Shown: positions 32,141-41,363 of the stretch, piece after piece
Numbering within the stretch: the first letter of the stretch is position 1
Layout of the letters: the number at the start of each line of letters is the position of its first letter
DNA from: Persicaria tinctoria
Taxonomy: Eukaryota; Streptophyta; Magnoliopsida; Caryophyllales; Polygonaceae
NCBI GenBank assembly: GCA_037127255.1
Contig: JBANSL010000004.1
Coordinates: forward strand, 5,332,001-5,396,000
Direction of reading: 5' to 3'
DNA length: 64,000 bases
The notes under the pieces: generated by a model
Told to the model about the DNA's origin: nothing
The model's input: the letters and a program-made list of their open reading frames with translations, nothing else
The model's database searches: none
Translations under genes and position numbers: made by a program

Positions 32141-33699
32141 GTTTTGCTAGTGATGGCTCAAGTGGCTATTTTAGGCTACCCTTCTTCATCGATTACACTT
32201 TGCCTTTGTGATGTGTATCTACTTCTTTTATTTCATGTTTGGTTTTCTCTTCCCATCTCGAACTGTTAAACTTATCAGTAAGGATATGACATGGAATAGA
32301 TTTAAGGAAACCTTTTCTTTGAATACTAGAAAACAGGGGAAAAAGTACGGGGGCTACGACAAAAATATCAATGGGGAAAAGAATGGATAGTACGGGGGCT
32401 ATGCCTTCATCTTTCAGAATTTACATTTCAGCATTTACATTTCAGTGAACACAAAATGAGATTTTTTTCCCAAAAAAAAACCTTCAACTTACAAGATGGG
32501 GAAAAAGTCTTCATCTTTCAACATTGACATTACAGTAAACATTTTTTGCCAAAAAAAGTGGGGAAAAAAGCCTTCATCTTTCAACATTTACAATTACATT
32601 GCATTAAACACCTATTTCTGAGATTTTTTGCCAAAAAATTTGTTGATGAAATTGGATAGCTTATTCTTCCCTGATTTGTCATCCTTTTTTTTTGTCGTCT
32701 CCGTTCGATGCTGGTGGCGGGTCAGCGGCCGTATCCCACTGATCAGCCCAGGAGAGCCCTATATCCATCCTTCTGGGTCCTGAATAATCAATTTCCTCTA
32801 TGTATTTTACACACTCATCGTCCGATTATGCAGAATTCAGATAGCTTTTTCCTTGTCCAAGGCAGCAAATAAATAAACCCAAAGACTTTTCCCCATGTTT
32901 GGGAATCAGATTGCACACATAGTCCGATTATTGCTTACAGTCACAGGTTGCAACAGAAGCCGAATGTAAAGATAACCCAAATTTCCTGATCAAATTGCCA
33001 TACCCACCCCCACAAGCCACAACCCCACTTTAATGCCCACCAACACTCACAGTAGGGCAAATCGCAGCAGGAAAACCAAGAACCCTACTTTTTTCCCCAA
33101 ATTGCATTGTAAACCTCTCCCAAAGTGGCACCTGTTGTTGTTGCTCGATTGTTGTTGCTCGATTAGAATATCGAATACCAATTGCTCGGTGTACTGATTT
33201 TCGATTGCTGTTGCTCGATTCGAATACCGATTTGCAGATTGGGTAACCAGTCGATCTCCTCCGGAAATCTCAGCGACAAAGTCGATAGCCCAATCCTGTC
33301 GGTGTCAATAGAACGGGCTCACCAAGTGCCAAACCATGAAGACTCGAGACATTCCGGCGCATCGCCCCACCTCCTCCGCGTCTCCTCTCTACCTGGGGCT
33401 CTAATGTGATCGTATTCGCCCATGACCTTGACTCTTTTCTCCTACAAGGGTTTGTCTTCGGAGCAGAACATCAACTTTCATTTGCGAAGACTGTTTGGCG
33501 ACACTTCGGTATTTTGGCTTGTTCTGACTGTATAAAATTCCGATTGAAGCCGATAAGCACTTGTTGGAAAGATATTTTAAGTGGCTACAACTTTATTGAA
33601 GGATGCAATCATCAAATCAGCTTGGAAGATGGACGAAATCTGGCATCTTTGGAGCAGTCCGAAAATCAGGCAGCTTGTCGGAAATGCAATAAATGAAGA
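32141..33699. other. unassigned region with A-rich blocks
   Basis: I recognise no protein or RNA gene. Several imperfect copies of 'cttcatctttcaacatttac' lie between 32407 and 32600. Two short open frames at 33182-33409 and 33406-33696 resemble nothing known and may be chance. Confidence 0.4.
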
Positions 33700-34080
33700 C
33701 GGAATGAATTCAATAAGGACGGATTAAATGACGGGGCTTTAGGGATTTCCAACCTTCCATCTCTTTGATGGAAACCAAGGCCATTCGTTTTCCGCCATTA
33801 TGGTTGGCCATCTCTCCGTCATAAATCTCGGAAACCCTTTCGTATTATCCGTAATTAGTTTATCAATTTATTTTAATTTCTTTTATTTTTCATAGATTCA
33901 ATATTTTTCCTATATAAAGGGATGTAAGAACTGATTTGAAGAGAAGTTGAATTTTGAGAAAAAGTGAGCCTTTTAGCTTCCTGTGATTTGGGTTAAGAAT
34001 CTCGTTCTTAGGTGAGAGGCCGGGAACAAAACATTCGGTGAGAGGCTGAAGGAGATTCCTTAGTGAGAGACGACGGAATC
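33700..34080 (+). repeat. LTR-like fragment
   Basis: The stretch has the look of the end of a plant LTR and leader: a TATA-type 'tcctatataaagggatg' near 33908, then 'gagaagttgaattttgagaa' and repeated 'gtgagaggc' motifs. No partner LTR or coding part was found, so it is a truncated or solo copy. Confidence 0.35.
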
Positions 34081-35012
34081 AAAGGGTCGGAAACACTCGG
34101 AGTGCGAGGCCGAGAGTGTGGAAGATCGAGTGTTGGAGAGAGCTCGGAGTGCGAGGCCGAGAGCGATCTTGCATCACATATCCCTCAACCCCATACCCCT
34201 TCTTTACCACCATTCTAAGGCCTTCCACAGCCCCATTATCACCCTCAATCCTACCCAAAACCTCACTCCCAAAACAGCCCTCAATACCTCTCAAACGAAC
34301 CCAATTTCGGAATCGTCTCTGCACAGGCGACGTCTCGGTAAAACGCGATTTCCCGCTTCGTCTGACATCCGATTGATGAGATCTGCCCCAATCCGCGACC
34401 GCGACTTCAAGATCTACAAAAGTAGTACTTGCACGTTTCCAGAAGCCTAACCAATCGACGGGAAATCGGAATTCTTTGCCGACTGATCTGCTGCTCCAGA
34501 ACTGCCAACAACTTCCCGACTTCTCGGAACTCTCGTCGCCGGTCCTTTTGCTCGAGCCCGGGTCCGAGCACGTCAGGCTCGGTCATCCCTTCATCCCCCT
34601 CTTCCCGCGCCCCTTCGTTCAACCATAACCCCACCAAAATCGATGCCACTCTGCCGCTTTGTGTCGAATCCATGCCGCTGTCGCTGCCTCAATTAGGCGG
34701 TTCGATTACTGCAGAAGAGAGAGGGGGAGAGGATTTGTCATCGCTTCACCTTTGGTGGTGTTGAGATTTAACCGGCCAGAGGAGGTTGAGGCTACCGGTT
34801 ATTTTTGCAAAAAAATAGGTCATTGTGTTATTTTTGCAAAATTGGACCGGATGTGTCATTTTTGCAAACAACCCACTCTTTTGGTATATTGAGTACCATT
34901 TACTGATTTTCTTATTCAATTGGTTTTCATTTGTTGGATGACCCATATGAGTGTGTAGTTTCTATTATGTTATATGATTTCGGGGGATGACTTTCCCTCG
35001 ATTGATCACTGT
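34081..35012. other. unassigned region
   Basis: Open frames here (for example around 34118-34450 and 34429-34764) show no known domain. A 'cggagtgcgaggccgagag' block is duplicated near 34098 and 34145. At 34798-34880 'tttttgcaaa' motifs recur three times and resemble, inverted, the sequence at 30405-30470, so this may be the right end of a large inverted-repeat element. Confidence 0.3.
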
Positions 35013-36040
35013 GTATTTTTGTTTTTTTTTTTGTTTTTTTTTGTTTTTTTTTATTAGGTAAAAATTCGAAGGTCAGACAGGTCTGACTTATCGAGAGGCC
35101 GACCGAAGTCGGCAGACGGCGAACCGTCTAACAGAGCAACCTAAAAACAGAAATACAAATAACAAGCGTAATGAACCAAACAGAAATAAACTCTACAACA
35201 AACATTCCAAGAAGACCAAACACCCGAACAACTGAGGAAGCCACCGAAGAACGCAGGCAAGCACCACCAATAGTAGCACCGCGACCCAGTAGTACAGCAG
35301 GACTCTAACTCCTGTCGGTAGTGCAGACGAACTCCAAGGAAACTCTATCCCGGATACGGAGTCGCCTTGAGCGCACGACCACGACCCCAGCCAGACCCGA
35401 CTACAGACTCCCCCCCCCCCCCCCCAACCAAGAAGAAGATCTCCTAGAAACATCGGAAGCAGAGCCGCAAATTGCTCGAAACAAAACGCCAATAAACTTT
35501 CACCTACAAAATATCGACAAGCCCTTACGGGATTTTCTCAAGCCCTTCCGGGTGGGTGTACAATTTTTTTTTCTTCTTCCCAAACTCACAAACTTGGGCC
35601 CGAAGGGACCCAAACTTGGGCCCAAAGGACGATTGTAGGTTCTTGAACAACGGGCTACGTCGGGCCAAGGAAGCCCAGACACCACCATCAGCCCACGGAG
35701 CATCATCCCGGAGACGGACTACCCAGGCGGCACTACCACCAGCACGACAACAACCTCCAGCGACAGGAGGTAGACACGCTGGCACCGAGAGACTGGACGA
35801 AGCGCCGCATGAAGGAGGACGGAACCAAAGCACAACGCTAGCGGCGAGACCAGATCGACAGAGGAGGACGAGATCGACTAAGGAAGGATGAGGCCACAAT
35901 GCCGGCGAGCCCAGAAACGGCCCAGCCGAGGCGGGGACGAACACCCGGACCCCAAATCGACAACCGAATCACACCCCGAACCCCAAAACGACAATCGAAT
36001 CGGAGAGAACGAGGAATGGGAACTCAAGATCAACCAAACG
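35013..36040 (-). repeat. GC-rich poly-A-tailed retroposon (minus strand)
   Basis: A long broken T-run at 35013-35055 is the tail of a minus-strand retroposon. The adjoining GC-rich body (35056-36040) includes a C17 run near 35410-35426 and paired 'acttgggccc' repeats near 35595-35625. No reverse transcriptase motif is visible. Open frames on both strands are an effect of the GC content. It is cut on the right by the LTR element that starts at 36041. Confidence 0.45.
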
Positions 36041-36280
36041 TGATACGGGGTTAGCCGTAGGTTGGTCCGATCTTCGACAACAAGCAAGAAACTCAAAGAA
36101 CTGAACAAGACTCAAACGACGCAACAAGATAGCTTCAAGAATCGATCAAGAAATCTGCAAGATCAATCAAGAAGTTAAAGAACGGAAGCAAGAACGAATA
36201 AAGACTCAACAAGATCAGCAAGATTCGACCAAGAAGTAATCAAGATCGATCAAGATTCTCAAGAACGCAGCAAGACTCGG

Positions 36281-36723
36281 TGAATCTAGTATCCACAAGC
36301 CCCCTCCTTGTGCCTTCAAGTTGTCCGCTTGATTGTGTAGGGTTGTAGAGGCGGGTTATATAGTCATTGGTATTGGTTCCTACCCTCTGAGGAGGCCTGG
36401 GGTCTTTATCTTGTTCTACATAGATCGTTTCAGTCCTTATCGGTCGTGTCTTTTCATTCTTTCATATCAATTTCGAGTCTTTCTTACTGTTTTGTCGAGT
36501 CTTATTATTCTTGCTGCGTTTCTTTTGTTTCTTGGTCATTCTTGATCGATCTTGCATGTTTCTTGTTCGAATCTTGATAGTTGTTTGCTGCGTTCTTGAG
36601 TCTTGTTGAGTTTTGGTCGATTCTTGCCTCTTCTTGGTCGAGAATCTTGCTTTCTTTATTAGTTCTTGTTTAGTTCTTGCTTGTTGTCGAAGATCGGACC
36701 ATCACACGGCTAACCCCATATCA
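36281..36723 (+). repeat. left direct repeat (LTR part) of the 2.9-kb element
   Basis: It starts 'tgaatctagtatccacaag', ends 'aaccccatatca' and is nearly identical to 38513-38955. Followed by four imperfect repeats of about 42 bp around 'tgtcgagta' at 36749-36910, in the presumptive leader. Confidence 0.85.
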
Positions 36724-37091
36724 AATTGTTCTTGCTGTTTGCTTGTGTCAAGTACACTAGGCCCTTGCCGAGTGATCTCTTGGTTGTGTCGAGTAGAGCT
36801 CAGCCCCTGCCGAGTTCTCTCTATTGTTGTGTCGAGTACTGATTTTCCTTGATCAAGTGCTCTCCTTGCTTTGTCGAGTACTACAGCCCTTGTTGAGTTC
36901 TCTTGTGTGTTGTTTCATTCACTACATACCTTGATTGCTTAGTTTTTGCTTGGTAGTTGATTTGCCTAAAGCGGATTGCCCTAGCAAGCGTGATATATCA
37001 ATCAGAGAGGGAGTGTGAGCGAAACACAATTGTGAGCTGTTTATAAGTTTTACTAACCTTTAACATAGTTCTTTGTTTGTCTTTATTTGCA

Positions 37092-38177
37092 ATGTCTAAT
37101 AACCAGGGCAACGACTGGTACAATACCGTCATGGAGATGTTAGCTAAGATAGATAAAAGCTTGACGGCAATAAAGCTTCAGCGTTTTGGCTCTAATACGG
37201 TGTTCGGACAAGGAGTCCCACCTAAAGCTGAAGTGCCATCTAATGAAAGGGCAGAATCTCATCCTATTCCGCTTAATAATGCTAGTTTACTTGCCTATGA
37301 TAATGAAAATTTCGTTGACTATGAGCATGAAGATTCTTTGATTGTTAGTAATGTTTTAAGTGTTCAACCTATACCCTGTGCTGATAATCAAAGCAAAGAT
37401 TTGTGTCAAACTACATGCTTAGAAAAAGGCATAGTTTCTAATATGATTATTGATGATGAAACTTCTTCTACTATTGCTAGCATTGAGTTAATTGAAAATT
37501 CAGCCTTGGAAAAGGATGAAAACTTGCTAGTATTGGATGGAAACTTAGGGATTAATGACCAAGCTCAAATGCATATTCAATTAGGACATCATGACATTAA
37601 TATGAAATATGAATTGTGCACTAATAAAGTTTCTTTTCTTGATTTTGTAGATGAAGCTGAGACAATAACCATCGAGGAGTGGTCAATCTCTACACCAATC
37701 GTTCTTGAGATGGATTTCCATGGGCATATGGTGTTCGATCCAGGAGCTCGTGTGGCTGCATGTGCGGAATCATATATGAGTTTGGATTCGAGGACGAATC
37801 CTTTTCAAGAAAGGGAGATTGATGCAGGACCATCCAAGACACCTCCGGACACATCTATACTTGGGGATGGACCTATGATTCGAGCTCGTGAGAATGAAGT
37901 CATCCTCAAGAGGAAGAAGAAGGCTCCACCATGGGAGAAGGCCCAAAGGTGGGAGCTTGGCGTTTTACACTCGTTCAGAACATTGACAGCTTTTCGACGT
38001 CTCTGTAAAATGGGTCTTACGGATTCAATATTTATCGGATTGAGGCGTGCCATATCTTGTTGGAACGAGGACGAAGAGATCTACAACTTTTCTGTAGAAG
38101 GTTTTTCCAGATTCGACCTCGAAATTGGCCGAAAATGCACATCTTTGCAAGCTGTCACTGTTTTGACGGGATTTTAA
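37092..38177 (+). CDS. hypothetical protein of the non-autonomous LTR element
   Basis: A 361-codon open frame starts at ATG 37092 (MSNNQGNDWYNTVMEMLAKI) and ends at 38177. I do not recognise a domain: there is no CCHC knuckle, protease, integrase or polymerase motif. The N-terminal ~30 residues could form a short coiled coil, the middle is acidic, and a basic patch (ILKRKKKAPPWEKAQRW) lies near residue 275. It sits between the two direct repeats, so it is most likely a gag-like or captured ORF of this element. An uninterrupted frame of this size suggests either recent activity or selection; expression is unknown. Confidence 0.5.
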   Translation: MSNNQGNDWYNTVMEMLAKIDKSLTAIKLQRFGSNTVFGQGVPPKAEVPSNERAESHPIPLNNASLLAYDNENFVDYEHEDSLIVSNVLSVQPIPCADNQSKDLCQTTCLEKGIVSNMIIDDETSSTIASIELIENSALEKDENLLVLDGNLGINDQAQMHIQLGHHDINMKYELCTNKVSFLDFVDEAETITIEEWSISTPIVLEMDFHGHMVFDPGARVAACAESYMSLDSRTNPFQEREIDAGPSKTPPDTSILGDGPMIRARENEVILKRKKKAPPWEKAQRWELGVLHSFRTLTAFRRLCKMGLTDSIFIGLRRAISCWNEDEEIYNFSVEGFSRFDLEIGRKCTSLQAVTVLTGF

Positions 38178-38512
38178 TTAAGTCTTGAACATTATGTTTA
38201 TTTCCTATTTTTAGTATTTCTTTTACTTAAGTTATTTTAGGAAACTTTAAGGTTATTTTTATTATTTCCATTAGATGTTAGTTTTATCTTATTCTATCAT
38301 CTAACTCGGCCCAACAGCCCTGCGTGGCCTATATATTCCGAGTTCTCCTATTGTAATTCAATTAGAACATGATGAATAGAATTTAGATCTCTCAAATTGT
38401 GTGAAACACATGGAGTGTCTTGTTGATCCAACTAGAGCTGTGCTCGTTGATCTTCGAATTGGTTTGTTTTAGCTTGGTTTGCTTTGCCGTTCATCAACTT
38501 CGCAAGACTTGG

Positions 38513-38955
38513 TGAATCTAGTATCCACAAGCCCCCTCCTTGTGCCTTCAAGTTGTCCGCTTGATTGTGTAGGGTTGTAGAGGCGGGTTATATAGTCATT
38601 GGTATTGGTTCCTACCCTCTGAGGAGGCCTGGGGTCTTTATCTTGTTCTACATAGATCGTTTCAGTCCTTATCGGTCGTGTCTTTTCATTCTTTCATATC
38701 AATTTCGAGTCTTTCTTACTGTTTTGTCGAGTCTTATTATTCTTGCTGCGTTTCTTTTGTTTCTTGGTCATTCTTGATCGATCTTGCATGTTTCTTGTTC
38801 GAATCTTGATAGTTGTTTGCTGCGTTCTTGAGTCTTGTTGAGTTTTGGTCGATTCTTGCCTCTTCTTGGTCGAGAATCTTGCTTTCTTTATTAGTTCTTG
38901 TTTAGTTCTTGCTTGTTGTCGAAGATCGGACCATCACACGGCTAACCCCGTATCA
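38513..38955 (+). repeat. right direct repeat (LTR part) of the 2.9-kb element
   Basis: This is the near-identical partner of 36281-36723. The base before the final 'tatca' is g here and a in the left copy. The extra 240-bp left arm has no counterpart upstream of this copy. Confidence 0.85.
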
Positions 38956-38960
38956 AAACG

Positions 38961-39259
38961 GAAGGCCGATTGAAGCACAAAGAAGGTGGATTGAAGAGGA
39001 TAGATCAGCCATGAAAAGATTAGGGTTCTCAATTGGATTCTTCAATTGGGAATTCCACAGTTGGAGTTTACACAATTTAGGGATTTCTCAAAATTCTAGA
39101 GAGAGCCTTCTCTCTAGAACCCCCCATGCATAATTTTTTATCTTTTTTTTCTGTTTAATAAAACTACTCGAGAGTGTTGGCTCTCTAGCTTCTTAAAAAA
39201 ATGTTGATTTTAGAAAGTAAATACAAGAAAATGATTAATAATTCCTATTTTAGAAAGAA
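38961..39259. other. unassigned stretch after the LTR element
   Basis: Nothing is recognisable here. It should be the right-hand continuation of the sequence interrupted by the element at 36041-38955. Confidence 0.4.
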
Positions 39260-40290
39260 AAACATGTAATTTCCTATAAATTTTGATGCGGCAGTGAGTC
39301 CTTCAGGCAAGATGCCTCTTGGGATTGTGTTTCGAGATCACTATGGCTCGGTTGTTTTCTGCCAAGGATCGCATTGTGGGCAAATGTTTGTTCTTAAGGT
39401 AGAGGCTCTGTCCTTTCTCTAGGGATTGATTGTAGCCTGACAGCTAGGGATCTTGAGGCTCGCGGTTGAAGGCGATTGTTTCACGATTATTAATGTTTAA
39501 TACTATCAATGATGTATGGAGATGTCCTTGAAAAATCGATATGATCATGGCGGAATCTCGGAAGTTGCTTCAGGACTTCTAAGGTGTGTTCTTGCGTCCA
39601 TGTCTTTAGGGAGATTAATCATGTTGCGGATAAAGTGATGCATCTTCGCCACATCCTTAACCACGACCCCCTTATGTCTCATGAGCTCCAGATTCTCATT
39701 CATAGGACGCTCTTGGCTGATGGGACAACAGAGTATGATACCACCCAAAGTCCTATAAAATAAATAAAAATAATTCATATAAAACAAATTTAGGAGAATA
39801 TTTTAATTTATAGATGCTTAAAACAGGTCTAGATGGTATAGGTTAGAAAAGTCAAATTATTTATAAATGGAATAAGTTTTAATAAAATCACTCCTTTTTT
39901 TCCTACAAGACTATTCAATACTGTATTCCATTCCACCCCCCCCCCCCCCCAAAAATAATCATGTAAATATAACACTAAAACCCACCCCCAAATAATCATG
40001 TAAATATAACACACTTTTAGTGTTCTAAAATGACTGAAAATGTTAGAACAAACAATCTGGAAAATAAAGAATCTGGAAAATAAAGAGAAGTAGAAATGTA
40101 CAATAAATAATATTACAAAACATATTGGAATTAAAGGGTGAATACATTTTAAACTAATTGACACATATGAGTATTTCTTTCTCCGACTCGATGCCTCCAA
40201 ACGATTCAGAGCTTTTAGATCTCATCCTCAATGGTGCTCTTGACTAGATTGAGTGTTTCATTTTGTCAAATTCTTTTCCATTAAAAGAAA
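39260..40290 (+). pseudogene. LINE RNase H domain and 3' end remnant
   Basis: The translation gives INFDAAVSPSGKMPLGIVF, LRLAVEGDCFTIINV and, after a shift, HVFREINHVADKVMHLRHI: the start, middle and end of a LINE RNase H domain. The end of a LINE ORF (SELLDLILNGALD) lies near 40205-40245. Several stops and shifts show that it is inactive. A C17 tract (39934-39950) and a twofold 'ataatcatgtaaatataaca' repeat at 39954-40017 lie within it. Confidence 0.65.
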
Positions 40291-40935
40291 ATAACTAACA
40301 CAAACTCATAATATTTTCACAAACTCCCAAATGGAGAAAGAAAATAGAAAACTGGAGATCACACTTGTATCATTGGAGAAGAGAATGCCAAGAAAGAAAT
40401 AAAAATGGATTTCGATAAGTGTTTTAAAAAGAAAATATTAATAAAAACTTACTAAATGAATATCCAAGGCTTTTTGGAAATGAGAAAAAACAAAATACTC
40501 ATATAAAATGTTACGATTTAAGAAATAAAAACGACTATCTTTAATTTTGGAATAGATAAATCCTTAGAATCTAAGGGTATCACAACATAATTATATCATA
40601 AAACGGTCTTTATATCCTATGTCCTAATTAGGGCATAGGATAATAATTTAAATTGGGAAAGATTTCCTAATAAAAAAAATATCGACCCTAGAAATATAAT
40701 TTTAAAAAAGCTAAAATAATTAAAATTTGAACTATATATAATTCTAAATTTGAACTCTTATCACATGCCCCAAGGGCATAGGATAAAAAAATCGATCATA
40801 CAAATAAAGATATCGTGGATCCTTTGGTAAACAAAGTCATGAAATGATTAGTTTCATCATTGGAAGATGCTTAAATAAAATAACCGCACTTTTATTCTCC
40901 TAATAAAAAAGAATGAAAATTTGACTACAACAATT
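40291..40935. other. AT-rich stretch, nothing recognised
   Basis: No gene or RNA. The strings 'cctatgtcctaattagggca' near 40616 and 'catgccccaagggcatagga' near 40764 are short and were not assigned. Confidence 0.5.
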
Positions 40936-40939
40936 GGGG

Positions 40940-41095
40940 TGTCCGTGGGAAATAGAAACTAAAATTGCAGACACTTTTTTGTTTGCTCTTATTCGATGAG
41001 GTTCGTTTCGCTCACACGTTTAGAGAAATTAACAAGGTAACTAATAAAGTTACGAAACTGAGTGATGTCAATCCTTCACTATGTCCATCAAGATC
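40940..41095 (+). pseudogene. LINE RNase H C-terminal fragment
   Basis: The frame near 40998 reads VRFAHTFREINKVTNKVTKL, the conserved C-terminal stretch of LINE RNase H domains. It is the fourth such fragment in the window and is broken by stops upstream. Confidence 0.55.
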
Positions 41096-41140
41096 ATAAT
41101 CTCCAAGATCTCATCGATAGGCCGGTACTGAGATATGTTC

Positions 41141-41363
41141 TGATGTATTGCAATTGGAAAAGCGTCTTTACATTTGTGCGGCTTGTTCCCCGCAATTACT
41201 GACATTAAAGGTATTTATAATACATGATGGAAGCCTATGGAAGATTCATATAACGGACAGTTGTTCACTACGATTCTTGGAGAGCAAGCAGCATCACACT
41301 TGGGCTTGTTGTGCTTTGAATGAGCTGGGCTCGGTAGTGAATGCTTGGTTTGGGCTAGTACCC
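41141..41363 (-). repeat. probable 3' LTR of the decayed copia element
   Basis: On the minus strand a purine tract ending in GGGGGG (41367-41372) follows the pol coding region. About 220 bases then contain a TATA-type 'attataaata' (41212-41221) and close with 'aatacatca' at 41141. This is the position and size expected for a short copia LTR. The partner 5' LTR is missing, so the boundaries are inferred. Confidence 0.4.

Larger units (their letters stand above)
36041..38955 (+). mobile_element. LTR-type element with unequal terminal repeats
   Basis: The element begins TGATACGGGGTTAGCC and ends GGCTAACCCCGTATCA, flanked by the perfect 5-bp duplication 'aaacg' at 36036-36040 and 38956-38960, as expected for LTR retrotransposons. 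A 443-bp segment is repeated directly at 36281-36723 and 38513-38955 with only one difference that I noticed. The left side has an extra 240 bp (36041-36280) that is partly an inverted copy of the right end. It carries one anonymous open frame and no reverse transcriptase, so it is non-autonomous. Orientation is set by that open frame. Confidence 0.7.

Noticed and set aside
35525..35944. 140-codon GC-rich open frame and its opposite-strand partner
   Set aside because: Open frames occur on both strands, composition explains them, and no domain is visible.
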